Positions 25,108-33,837 of a DNA stretch of 64,000 bases are shown here, in pieces (position 1 is the stretch's first letter; each line of letters begins with the position of its first letter). The notes beneath the pieces were generated by a model. That model had not been told where the DNA came from, did no database searches, and saw only the letters and a program-made list of their open reading frames with translations. The DNA is from Thiocapsa imhoffii (lineage in GTDB: Bacteria > Pseudomonadota > Gammaproteobacteria > Chromatiales > Chromatiaceae). The stretch covers positions 213,800 through 277,799 of the forward strand of contig NZ_NRSD01000003.1 of assembly GCF_016583985.1 (NCBI RefSeq), given 5' to 3'. Both the position numbers and the translations under genes were made by a program.

Positions 25108-26229
25108 ATGTGGGCACGCATCTTCGCACTGGTGATCAAGGAGTTCCTCGCCATCCTACGCGACAAGGCGAGCCGGATGGTGCTGATTGGCCCACCGGTG
25201 ATCCAGCTGATGGTGTTCGGTTATGCCGCCAGCTTCGATCTGGAACACATCCCCTACGCGGTCCTGGACCAGGACGGGGGTGCCGCGGCGCGCGAGCTGG
25301 TGGCGCGCTTCGCCGGCTCGCCAAACTTCACCGAGGTGGCGCGCCTGACCCATCAGGGGCAGATCGCACCGCTGATCGACAACCGCGAGGTGCTGCTGGT
25401 GTTGCGCCTCGATGCCAACTTCAGCCGCGATCTGCTGGCAACGCACGCCGGCAACGGCCCGGCGCGGGTGCAGGTGCTGATCGATGGCCGCAACTCCAAC
25501 ACCGCGAGCCTGGCGTTGAACGATGTCACCAGCATCCTGATGCGCTTCAATCGCGACTGGGCGGCGCGACATGGCCAGCGTGGTCCGCCAGCGGAGCTGG
25601 TGGTGCACGCCTGGTTCAATCCGAATCTGCAGTCACGCTGGTTCATCGTGCCGGGTATCGTCGCGCTCCTGACCCTGGTGGTGACGCTGCTGGTCACCGG
25701 CCTGTCGGTGGCGCGCGAACGTGAGATGGGCACCTTCGATCAATTGCTGGTCACGCCGCTGCGGCCACACGAGATCCTAATCGGTAAGGCGGTCCCGGGA
25801 TTTGTCATTGGACTGCTGGAGGCCGGCTTCATCGTGCTGATGGCGGTGCTCTGGTTTCAGGTGCCCTTCGTCGGCAGTCCGCTCGCGCTCTTACTGGGGC
25901 TCTCCCTGTTTCTGCTCGCCGCCATCGGGATCGGGCTGATGATCTCCTCGCTCGCCGTGACGCAACAACAGGGCCTGCTCGGGGTGTTCCTCTTCCTGGT
26001 GCCGGCGATCATCCTGTCGGGCTTCGCGACGCCCATCGCCAACATGCCGGAGGCGGTGCAGGCGCTGACCTACCTGAACCCGATGCGCTACGTCTTGATC
26101 ATCGTGCGCGGGGTGTTCCTGGAAGGCAGCACGATCAGGATGCTGATCCCCCAGTATTGGCCGCTGGCGCTGATGGCTCTATTCAGCATGGGCGCGGCGA
26201 CCTGGCTGTTCCGACATCGGATGGGCTGA
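25108..26229 (+). CDS. ABC-2 exporter permease (YbhR-like)
   Basis: The 373-residue protein is a paralogue of the preceding permease with the same layout: first helix, periplasmic domain, then five helices. The coupling stretch reads REREMGTFDQLLVTPLRPHE. Two different ABC-2 permeases served by one fused ATPase is the standard YbhGFSR-type design. The gene starts 12 bases after its neighbour and closes the operon, 164 bases before valS. Substrate unknown. Confidence 0.9.
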   Translation: MWARIFALVIKEFLAILRDKASRMVLIGPPVIQLMVFGYAASFDLEHIPYAVLDQDGGAAARELVARFAGSPNFTEVARLTHQGQIAPLIDNREVLLVLRLDANFSRDLLATHAGNGPARVQVLIDGRNSNTASLALNDVTSILMRFNRDWAARHGQRGPPAELVVHAWFNPNLQSRWFIVPGIVALLTLVVTLLVTGLSVAREREMGTFDQLLVTPLRPHEILIGKAVPGFVIGLLEAGFIVLMAVLWFQVPFVGSPLALLLGLSLFLLAAIGIGLMISSLAVTQQQGLLGVFLFLVPAIILSGFATPIANMPEAVQALTYLNPMRYVLIIVRGVFLEGSTIRMLIPQYWPLALMALFSMGAATWLFRHRMG

Positions 26230-26393
26230 ACCGATGGTCATCGTGATGGGGGCTGTTGTGCGGAGGACAGAGCATTCGAGTCGCGATGACAGCGGCGCGG
26301 TCCGGCCCGCGGCAAGGGTTGCGGGCGCGGGCATGGGAAGATGGCTATACTCGTCGACTTTCCCGAATTCGCTTTGCAGACAGCGAGACCGAC

Positions 26394-29252
26394 ATGCTGG
26401 ACAAGAATTACGACCCCCGAGCACTCGAAACGAACTGGTACCGCCGCTGGGAAGATCAGGGCTACTTCGAGCCGTCCGAGCCATCTCACGCGGAGGCGAC
26501 CGCAAGGCAGGGGGCGTACTGCATCATGATTCCGCCACCCAACGTGACCGGCAGCCTGCACATGGGGCACGGTTTCAACAACACCATCATGGACACCATG
26601 GTGCGCTATCACCGGATGAAGGGCGATCGCACCCTCTGGCAGCCGGGCACGGATCACGCCGGAATCGCGACCCAGATGGTGGTCGAGCGTCGGCTGGAGG
26701 CCGCCGGTCAAACCCGTCACGATCTCGGGCGTGATGCCTTCATCGAGCAGGTCTGGGAGTGGAAGCAGGAGTCCGGCGGACACATCACCCGCCAACTGCG
26801 CCGGCTCGGCTCCTCGCTCGACTGGCAGCATGAGCGATTCACCATGGACGAGGGGCTCTCCAACGCCGTGCGCGAGGTTTTCGTGCGGCTGTTCGAGGAG
26901 GGACTGATCTATCGCGGCAAGCGTCTGGTCAACTGGGATCCAGCTCTGCACACGGCCGTCTCCGATCTGGAGGTCCTCTCCGAGGAAGAGTCCGGCCACA
27001 TGTGGGACATCCGTTACCCCTTGGCGCTGCCGCCCGGCGCAACGGGGCCGGCGCATCTGGTGGTCTCGACGACGCGTCCCGAAACCCTGCTCGGCGACTG
27101 TGCGGTAGCTGTCAATCCGGAGGACGAGCGCTACCGCCACCTGATCGGTGAATTCGTCGAGCTGCCGCTGACCGGGCGGCGCATCCCCATCATTGCCGAC
27201 GAGCACGCCGACCCCGAGTTCGGGACCGGCTGCGTGAAGATCACCCCCGCGCACGACTTCAACGACCATCAGGTCTGGCTGCGCCATCGCGACGAAACCG
27301 CGATCGCCGAGCAGCCGCATGGCGGTCTGATCAACATCCTCACCCCGGATGCCGCGATCCGCGCCAACCAGCCCGAGGAAGGCACGCTGCTGCCCACCGT
27401 CTATGTCGGGCTCGACCGCTACGAGGCGCGCAAACGGATCGTTGCAGATCTCGACGCGCTCGGCCTGCTTGCCGCGGTGAAGGAGCACCGGCTTCAGCAG
27501 CCACGCGGTGACCGCTCGGGCGCCGTCATCGAGCCCTATCTGACCGATCAGTGGTACGTGCGCGTTACCCCGCTGGCGGCACCGGCGATCGCCGCGGTCG
27601 AGGACGGGCACATCCGTTTCGTTCCGGACAACTGGAAGAACACCTATTACGACTGGATGCGCAACATCCAGGACTGGTGTATCAGCCGTCAGATCTGGTG
27701 GGGGCACCGGATTCCGGCCTGGTACGATGTCGAGGGCAACGTCTATGTTGGCCGCTCGGAGGATGAGGTGCGCACGCGCCACGGCTTTGGCTCCGAGGTC
27801 GTCCTGCGTCAGGACTCGGATGTGCTCGACACCTGGTTCAGCTCGGCACTCTGGCCCTTCAGTACGCTCGGCTGGCCCGAGCGGACCGACCGTCTGAACG
27901 CCTTCTATCCAACCTCGGTGCTGGTCACCGGGTTCGACATCATCTTCTTCTGGGTCGCCCGGATGATCATGATGGGGCTGAAGTTCATGGGTGATGTCCC
28001 CTTTCGGGACATCTACATCCACGGCTTGGTGCGCGACGCCCACGGCGACAAGATGTCCAAGTCCAAGGGCAATGTGCTCGACCCCATCGATCTGATCGAT
28101 GGCATCGAACTCGAAGCCCTGGTCACGAAACGGACCCAGGGCATGATGCAGCCGCATCTGGCCGAGAAGATCGCCAAACAGACCCGCAAGGACTTTCCCG
28201 ACGGCATTCCCGGCTTCGGCACCGATGCCCTGCGCTTCACCTTCGCCGCGCTGGCCACCACCGGGCGCGACATCAAATTCGACCTGGGTCGGATCGAGGG
28301 TTATCGCAACTTCTGCAACAAGCTGTGGAACGCCTCGCGCTACGTGCTGATGAACACGGAGGATCAGGACTGCGGCCAACAGGGCGGCGAGTTGGAGCTG
28401 TCCGCGGCGGACCGCTGGATCCGCGCCCGTCTCAACGGTACCACCGCCACGGTCACGGAGGCCATCGAGGGCTACCGCTTCGACCTCGCCGCCCAGGCGA
28501 TCTATGACTTCACCTGGAACGCCTTCTGTGATTGGTATCTGGAGCTCTCCAAGCCGGTACTGACAGGCATGAGCGCAAGCGAGGCCGCCAGACGCGGCAC
28601 CCGCCGCACCCTAGTCGAGACCCTGGAGACCCTGTTGCGCCTCGCCCACCCCATCATGCCCTTCATCACGGAGGAGATCTGGCAGAAGGTCGCGCCGCTG
28701 GCCGGCGTCCAGGGCGAGACCATCATGCTCGCACCCTACCCGGTCGCCGCCGCGGGCGCGGATGATCCCGCGGCCGTGGCCGAGATCGAGTGGGTCCAGC
28801 AGGTCATCCTCGGGGTGCGCCGGATCAAGGGCGAGATGAACATTGCCCCCGGTAAACCGCTGCCGGTGCTGATCGCCAACGCCTCCGCGCAGGACCAGAC
28901 CTGGCTCGCCGTCGCCCGGCCCTACCTGGATTTCCTCGCCCGCATCGAGTCCGTCACCCTGCTCGCGGACGAAGCGAGCGCGCCCGAGTCCGCGATCGCA
29001 CTCGTCGGCGCCATGAAGATCCTGATCCCGATGGCTGGCCTCATCGACAAGGATGCCGAACTCAAGCGTCTCGACAAGGAGATCGGCCGCCTGACCGACG
29101 AAATCGCCCGCATCGATCAGAAACTCGCCAACCCGAACTTCGTCGACAAGGCCCCGGCCGCGGTGGTCGAGAAGGAGCGCGCCCGACTTGCCGAGCAGTC
29201 GACGGCGATCGGCAACCTGCAGGCGCAACGGGAGAAGATTGCGGCGCTGTGA
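26394..29252 (+). CDS. valS: valyl-tRNA synthetase
   Basis: The 952-residue class I synthetase has the HIGH-type motif [13 protein letters not shown] (about residues 45-57), an editing domain (about 190-340), and the KMSKS motif in [10 protein letters not shown] (about 548-557). An anticodon-binding domain and a C-terminal coiled-coil arm (about 880-952) complete it. It charges tRNA-Val and removes misacylated threonine. The ATG at 26394 begins [19 protein letters not shown], as in homologues. Length fits the family, and it is a reliable single-copy housekeeping gene. Confidence 0.97.
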   Translation: MLDKNYDPRALETNWYRRWEDQGYFEPSEPSHAEATARQGAYCIMIPPPNVTGSLHMGHGFNNTIMDTMVRYHRMKGDRTLWQPGTDHAGIATQMVVERRLEAAGQTRHDLGRDAFIEQVWEWKQESGGHITRQLRRLGSSLDWQHERFTMDEGLSNAVREVFVRLFEEGLIYRGKRLVNWDPALHTAVSDLEVLSEEESGHMWDIRYPLALPPGATGPAHLVVSTTRPETLLGDCAVAVNPEDERYRHLIGEFVELPLTGRRIPIIADEHADPEFGTGCVKITPAHDFNDHQVWLRHRDETAIAEQPHGGLINILTPDAAIRANQPEEGTLLPTVYVGLDRYEARKRIVADLDALGLLAAVKEHRLQQPRGDRSGAVIEPYLTDQWYVRVTPLAAPAIAAVEDGHIRFVPDNWKNTYYDWMRNIQDWCISRQIWWGHRIPAWYDVEGNVYVGRSEDEVRTRHGFGSEVVLRQDSDVLDTWFSSALWPFSTLGWPERTDRLNAFYPTSVLVTGFDIIFFWVARMIMMGLKFMGDVPFRDIYIHGLVRDAHGDKMSKSKGNVLDPIDLIDGIELEALVTKRTQGMMQPHLAEKIAKQTRKDFPDGIPGFGTDALRFTFAALATTGRDIKFDLGRIEGYRNFCNKLWNASRYVLMNTEDQDCGQQGGELELSAADRWIRARLNGTTATVTEAIEGYRFDLAAQAIYDFTWNAFCDWYLELSKPVLTGMSASEAARRGTRRTLVETLETLLRLAHPIMPFITEEIWQKVAPLAGVQGETIMLAPYPVAAAGADDPAAVAEIEWVQQVILGVRRIKGEMNIAPGKPLPVLIANASAQDQTWLAVARPYLDFLARIESVTLLADEASAPESAIALVGAMKILIPMAGLIDKDAELKRLDKEIGRLTDEIARIDQKLANPNFVDKAPAAVVEKERARLAEQSTAIGNLQAQREKIAAL

Positions 29253-29280
29253 GCCGCGACGCCGGTCCGGAAGGCGATGG

Positions 29281-29900
29281 ATCGGCCGGACAACGAAAAG
29301 CTCGAAGGACGCCGCGTTCAAGTCAGGGCCTTTTGTTCCCCCGAAGGCGCCGAGAGACGAATCCGAGGATCTACGGGCCGAGCTCGACCACCTGAGCCAA
29401 CGGCTCGCCGAGTACCGGGGGGCGGTTATCGTCTGCCGTTCGCCTTCTCCACGAACGGGCGCCCATATCTCCGCCAGCTCGCAACCCGCAGCGGCATCTG
29501 GTTTTGCGATCTGCGTCGACCCGACAACCTCGGTCATCCGCTCGACGGTTGGTACACCCCGGATGGACTCATCGCTCTGCTCAAGCGTGACGAGGAGCGC
29601 GCCAACGCCGAACTCCAGGCCCAGCCCTTCCTATACGGCTTTTCGCTGTATCCTTTTCAGATCGCCGCCATCCAAATCTTCGATGCGGTGCGGATCTACG
29701 AGGCGTTGAAAGACATCACGGCCATGCAGCCCATGGTGGTCGACCCCAACATCAGCGTCACCCAGCTTGTACGCGAGCTGGCGACGGTCAGAGACGATAC
29801 GCAGCGGGCCCTGGTGCGCGATGAGCGGCGACAAGGATCTCTTGAGCCTGGCCGACCGTTCGCCCTGTACAATCATCACGGCCGACCGGCTGCTCGATAG
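29281..29900 (+). pseudogene. hsdR: hsdR remnant (type I restriction endonuclease R subunit), deleted and frameshifted
   Basis: One frame reads APRDESEDLRAELDHLSQRL up to about 29430. A second frame then continues with LPFAFSTNGRPYLRQLATRS, GIWFCDLRRP and PFLYGFSLYPFQIAAIQ, which is the segment just before the helicase motor of HsdR. The text then jumps to IFDAVRIYEALKDITAMQPM and ISVTQLVRELATVRD, which belongs after the helicase. So the whole motor and the start of the protein are missing, and at least one frameshift is present. It follows valS directly. Confidence 0.72.
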
Positions 29901-29999
29901 GTTGTCGCGCGATTAAGGACCTACGCATCTTGGACGGCCCCCTCGATCTGAATCCCGGGCGGATTGCCGCCCTTGGCGCATATCGCCGAGCCGCTAGAC

Positions 30000-30013
30000 T
30001 AGACCAAGGTCTA
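30000..30013. promoter_or_regulatory. palindrome upstream of vapB, possible autoregulatory operator
   Basis: The 14 bases tagaccaaggtcta form a perfect 6-bp inverted repeat with a two-base centre, 22 bases before the vapB start. VapB antitoxins with AbrB-type DNA-binding domains usually bind such palindromes at their own promoters together with VapC. Confidence 0.55.
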
Positions 30014-30035
30014 TACCAACCGATCCGGGTCAGCA

Positions 30036-30302
30036 ATGCAAACCGCGAAACTGTTCAAGAACGGCCGCAGTCAGGCCGTGCGCCTGCCGGCGGAGTTCCG
30101 CTTCGAGGGCGAGGAGGTCCGGATTCGTCGCGATCCGGAGACCGGCGACGTGATCCTCAGCCCGCTGAACAAGTCGTTCGCGGATTGGCTCGAGGAGCGC
30201 GATCGTCTGCTGGCAAGCATGACGGAAGAGGAACGCAAGGAGCTGGACGAATTTATGACCGATCGGGATCAGGGCGAGGACGTGGAGCGCGACTGGCCAT
30301 GA
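30036..30302 (+). CDS. vapB: VapB-type antitoxin (AbrB/SpoVT fold)
   Basis: The 88-residue protein begins [20 protein letters not shown], a swapped-hairpin AbrB DNA-binding domain as in VapB antitoxins. An acidic, flexible tail (about 50-88) follows that would wrap and block the toxin. It normally represses its own operon and neutralises VapC. The stop overlaps the vapC start as ATGA. The pair lies between hsdR and hsdM remnants and appears intact although the restriction genes are not. Confidence 0.9.
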   Translation: MQTAKLFKNGRSQAVRLPAEFRFEGEEVRIRRDPETGDVILSPLNKSFADWLEERDRLLASMTEEERKELDEFMTDRDQGEDVERDWP

Positions 30303-30697
30303 GCGGCCTGCTGATGCTCGACACCAATGCACTGTCCGCAGTCATGAAGGCCCGCTCCCCGGTCTTAGACCGGCGGCTTGCCAACAAGCCTTTTTGCATC
30401 TCGGTTGTGACCGAAGCGGAGATTCGCTTTGGTCTCGCGCACCGGCAGCAAAGGACCGGATTCTCCGCCTTGGCCGAGGGCGTGCTTGGCCGCATCGACA
30501 TCCGCCCTTGGACCTCCACGACGGCGCGTCGATACGGTCCACTACGCGCCGAGCTCGCCGCCTTGGGTAAGCCTCTAGCCCCGCTCGACCTTATGATCGC
30601 CGCCCACGCCCTGGCCGAGGGGGCAACCTTGATCACCGCCGACCGCGCGTTCGCCCGGGTCCCCGGCCTGCCCATTCAAGACTACGAGCACGCATGA
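30299..30697 (+). CDS. vapC: VapC-type PIN-domain ribonuclease toxin
   Basis: The 132-residue protein has the PIN-domain acidic residues in order: LDTNALS (Asp near residue 7), TEAEIRFGL (Glu near 43), [11 protein letters not shown] (Asp near 98) and ITADRAF (Asp near 116). Such toxins cut initiator tRNA or other RNAs when the antitoxin is lost. The ATG overlaps the vapB stop by four bases. In turn the vapC stop overlaps the ATG of the hsdM remnant as ATGA, so the pair is built into the translational chain of the old restriction operon. Confidence 0.92.
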   Translation: MSGLLMLDTNALSAVMKARSPVLDRRLANKPFCISVVTEAEIRFGLAHRQQRTGFSALAEGVLGRIDIRPWTSTTARRYGPLRAELAALGKPLAPLDLMIAAHALAEGATLITADRAFARVPGLPIQDYEHA

Positions 30698-31110
30698 CCG
30701 CCGTCACCCACGACATCGTCGCCAAGTTGTGGAACCTCCGCAACGTCCTCAAGGACGACGGGGTCACCTACCATCAATACGTCACCGAGCTGACCTATCT
30801 GCTCTTTCTCAAGATGGCCCGGGAAACCGGCAGCGAAGATCAGCTTCCCGAAAGCTACCGCTGGGCCGATCTGTAGGCCCAGCCCGCACCGAACCGGCTC
30901 GAGTTCTACAAGATCATGCTGATCCATCTTGGTACCCATGGCTCTCACCTGGTGCAGGAGATCTTCGCGAACGCCAGCTCATTCATCCGCAAGCCCGCGA
31001 CACTCTCCACCCTGGTGGCCGAGATCGACAAGCTCGACTGGTACAGCGTGCACAAGGAGGGCTTGGGCGACCTCTACGAGGGGCTGCTGGAGAAGAACGC
31101 CAGCGAATGA
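30694..31110 (+). pseudogene. hsdM: hsdM remnant (type I DNA methyltransferase N-terminus, amber stop)
   Basis: The frame starts VTHDIVAKLWNLRNVLKDDG and VTELTYLLFLKMA, the helical N-terminal domain of HsdM. An in-frame TAG stands at 30874-30876. Reading through it gives APNRLEFYKIMLIHLGTHGS and LGDLYEGLLEKNASE, then a stop at 31108. The methyltransferase domain that should follow (NPPF motif and S-adenosylmethionine site) is absent. So both a nonsense mutation and a large 3' deletion have occurred. Confidence 0.8.
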
Positions 31111-31270
31111 CGAACATCCTCAAGGAGCGCGGCCCCCTGACCGCTGAGTCGCTCTGGTCCGCCTCTCAGCTCCCGATCGACGAGTTCTACGACCAGCTCA
31201 AGGATGAGGTGGCCCGCGGTCTGTTGCGGGAGAACCGGAACGCGTCCGCGCACGCCCCTCGGATGCTGGA
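31107..31270 (+). pseudogene. fragment resembling a C-terminal type I restriction subunit region
   Basis: The frame from the ATG at 31107 reads ILKERGPLTAESLWSASQLP, then IDEFYDQLKDEVARGLLREN. This winged-helix-like tail is familiar from restriction-locus proteins, but I cannot say which subunit. It overlaps the hsdM remnant stop by four bases (ATGA) and loses its homologous frame near 31270. Confidence 0.45.
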
Positions 31271-31275
31271 GGCCG

Positions 31276-31952
31276 TTGCGCGAGGCTGGACCGCCTCGTC
31301 ATCCCGAGCTATCGCAACCTGCGCGGGTTCGAGATCGATTTCGACGAATCCCGGCCGACCACGGTCCTGCTCGGGCGGAACGGGACCGGAAAGTCGAACC
31401 TCGTCGAGGCCATCGTCGAGATTTTCCGCGAGCTGGAGCTAGGCGGCGCGCCGTCCTTCGCCTACCAGCTGAACGATGTCTGCCGTGAGCAAAGCATTCA
31501 GGTCGACGCGGACCCGGAGCGCACAGGCAAGCGCCTGACGATCAGTCTTCCTCAAGAACGAGGAGGAGCTGAGGGCACTAAGGGAGCCGGGAGAAGACGC
31601 GAAGACCCTATTCGGCTACCTGGAGAGCCTCTTCCTCTGCGACCTGATCGACGAGGTGCGGGTCACCGTCGAGCGAACCGAAGGCCAACGCGTCAAGTTC
31701 ACCCAGATGAGCGAAGGCGAGCAGCAGGAGCTCATGCGGCTTGCAGACGAGCTCAATGAGTTGGGGATCTCGCGCACGCACCCGAATCCCTACTTCGAGC
31801 TATTCGCGAATGCAATGGCCCGCGGGCGACAGCCCGAGCCCGCAACGACCTTGTCCAAGGAGGAGATTCAGGCACAGGCCGCGCTGGCCGACGAAATCCT
31901 CGACGAGATCCTTGCGGATGAACGGGCCGACGAAGGTGGGAAGGACTCGTGA
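31276..31952 (+). pseudogene. restriction-associated AAA (RecF/SMC-like) ATPase remnant
   Basis: One frame reads LDRLVIPSYRNLRGFEIDFD and then the Walker A box LLGRNGTGKSNLVEAI (about 31365-31410), typical of RecF/SMC-like ATPases found in type I restriction loci. It loses frame near 31550. Another frame at 31656-31740 gives VTVERTEGQRVKFTQMSEGE, the region before the signature motif, and then switches to an unrelated acidic tail (SKEEIQAQAALADEILDEIL). The gene is therefore frameshifted and internally deleted. The tail from 31740 could belong to a different lost gene. Confidence 0.6.
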
Positions 31953-32054
31953 GGTACATCCCTTGAGCCGAGACGACGAGTTTCGTCGCCACCTGCTGTT
32001 GGCTGCCGCTAAATCCGGCTTGGTGATGCGCTCACTGCGCATTGGTCGCAGCTG

Positions 32055-32558
32055 TCATGACTCCCCCGCCCGACGTTTATGCACCTGCCGAATCTCGTCG
32101 TTGCGCCGCTCGATCTCGCGTCGAAACTCCCGCCGCAGGGCGGCGCTTTCGTGGCGGCGACGTTCGTTGGGTGTTTCGATCTGGAGCACGGGCACCTTCA
32201 CGGGGCGTCCCTGGTCATCGACCGCGACCATCGTGAAATAGGACGTCATGGCGTGGCGGGTGGTCTTGTGGATGATGTCCTCGGCGATGACGCGAATCCC
32301 GACCTCCATCGAGGTGTTGCCAGTGTAGTTGATCGATGCCAGACAGGTGACGAGTTCGCCGACCCGCAGCGGCTGGCGAAAGAACACCTGATCGACCGAG
32401 AGGGTCACCACATAGCGATTGGCATAGCGCGCCGCGCAGGCATAGGCGACTTGATCAAGTAACTTCAGCGTTGCCCCGCCGTGGACATGACCCGCGAAAT
32501 TCGCCATATCGGGTGTCATCAGCAGCGTCATCGTGAGTGTCTTATTCTGTGTGTCCAT
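32055..32558 (-). CDS. acyl-CoA thioesterase (YciA-like, hotdog fold)
   Basis: The 167-residue protein has the hotdog-fold pattern MTPDMANFAGHVHGGATLKL near residue 14, with a central helix after GG, and YTGNTSMEVGIRV later. The active-site Asn/Asp positions of the YciA type are present in the first segment. It hydrolyses acyl-CoA esters in the cytoplasm. The C-terminal 35 residues are a charged Arg- and Glu-rich helix, longer than in YciA. It is a single gene, convergent with the restriction graveyard and divergent from the AI-2E permease. Confidence 0.88.
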   Translation of the reverse strand: MDTQNKTLTMTLLMTPDMANFAGHVHGGATLKLLDQVAYACAARYANRYVVTLSVDQVFFRQPLRVGELVTCLASINYTGNTSMEVGIRVIAEDIIHKTTRHAMTSYFTMVAVDDQGRPVKVPVLQIETPNERRRHESAALRREFRREIERRNDEIRQVHKRRAGES

Positions 32559-32689
32559 GGCCGGCTGTGATCAGAATTCCACTGCGATTGCGGGGTGGGT
32601 GGTCGCGATGGCTCCCCATCAGCGCTATCATCAGGCACATTTTATGACCCCACTGAATCCCGAATCGGAACTGGATACGGAGGTGCTGC

Positions 32690-33805
32690 GTGCGAGAGAT
32701 ACCCGATGATCATCGCGTCTTCATGGACCGTGCGGTCGAGGCCTTCATCCGGATTGCCTTGATCGCTGTCCTGGTCGCCTGGTGTTTCGAGATCGTGCGG
32801 CCTTTCCTCGTTCCCTTCCTCTGGGCCGTGATCATCACCATTGGCTTGTACCCAGGTTATCTCCGTTTGACGCATCAATTGCAAGGACGACGGGTCTTGG
32901 CAGCCGTGATCATGACCCTCTTGAGTTTCCTACTGCTCTTGGTTCCGGCCATCTTGCTCAGTGCGTCACTTGTCGGTGAGATCCATCACATCATCAACCT
33001 CTTGATGCATGAATCGTTCAAAATTCCACCCTTGCCCGAAGCGGTGACGCAATGGCCCCTGATCGGTGATGATTTGGATCGCATCTGGACCGATGGCACC
33101 GAGAATATCAAGTCGCTGCTCACGGAACTCCAACCTGAGATCAGCGTCGCGGTCCACTGGACGCTTGGGGTGGCCGGCGGTGCTGGGATCGGTCTCATCC
33201 ATATCATCATCGCGATCCTGATCGCGGGTTTTCTGCTCGCCAACGCCGAGGCTGGACAGCGCGCGAGCGAGCTGTTCGCGCGGCGCATCGCGAGCGAGCG
33301 TGGCTTGGAGTTCGCCACCTTGGCTGGCGCGACCATCCGCAGTGTCACCCGTGGCATCCTCGGCGTGGCGTTGATCCAGTCATTGCTCGCGGGCCTCGGC
33401 TGGCTCGCGATCGGCGTGCCCGCGGCGGGGCTCTGGGCCCTGGTCGCACTCCTGCTCTGCATCGTGCAGATCGGCCTGTTGCCGATCACCATCGCGATGC
33501 TCGTATACGCCTTCTTCCACCTCGGAACGCTTGCCTTCATCGCCTTCCTGGTTTGGAGCCTCTTCGTCTACAGCCTCGAACATATCCTCAAGCCGATCCT
33601 GCTCGGGCGCGGGGTCGATGTTCCCATGGCCGTGGTCTTCGTGGGCGCCATTGGTGGATTCCTGAGCGCTGGAATCATCGGCCTGTTCGTCGGCGCGGTC
33701 ATCCTCGTCCTCGGCTACAAGCTCTTTCTCGTCTGGCTGCATGATCACTTCGATCGCTCGGCCAAGCCCGCGTCCTCGTCCACCGAGTCCGACCCCGCAT
33801 CCTGA
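32690..33805 (+). CDS. AI-2E family (PerM/YdiK) membrane transporter
   Basis: The 371-residue protein has about eight membrane helices with a soluble segment after the third (about 105-165), the usual layout of the AI-2E/PerM family. Conserved patterns include PFLVPFLWAVIITIGLYP near residue 43 and HILKPILLGRGVDVPMAVVF near 304. Some members export autoinducer-2 or exchange ions; the function here is unknown. The start is GTG with GGAGGT six bases upstream. It is 32 bases before the amylase gene and may be co-transcribed. Confidence 0.88.
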   Translation: MREIPDDHRVFMDRAVEAFIRIALIAVLVAWCFEIVRPFLVPFLWAVIITIGLYPGYLRLTHQLQGRRVLAAVIMTLLSFLLLLVPAILLSASLVGEIHHIINLLMHESFKIPPLPEAVTQWPLIGDDLDRIWTDGTENIKSLLTELQPEISVAVHWTLGVAGGAGIGLIHIIIAILIAGFLLANAEAGQRASELFARRIASERGLEFATLAGATIRSVTRGILGVALIQSLLAGLGWLAIGVPAAGLWALVALLLCIVQIGLLPITIAMLVYAFFHLGTLAFIAFLVWSLFVYSLEHILKPILLGRGVDVPMAVVFVGAIGGFLSAGIIGLFVGAVILVLGYKLFLVWLHDHFDRSAKPASSSTESDPAS

Positions 33806-33837
33806 GCCGACCCGCACTCGCCAAGGAGATTCCTAGG

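Noticed and set aside
26238..28379. A 713-codon leftward open frame opposite valS
   Set aside because: It is antisense to a certain valS gene in GC-rich DNA; its translation is His/Asp/Gly-rich without any family pattern.
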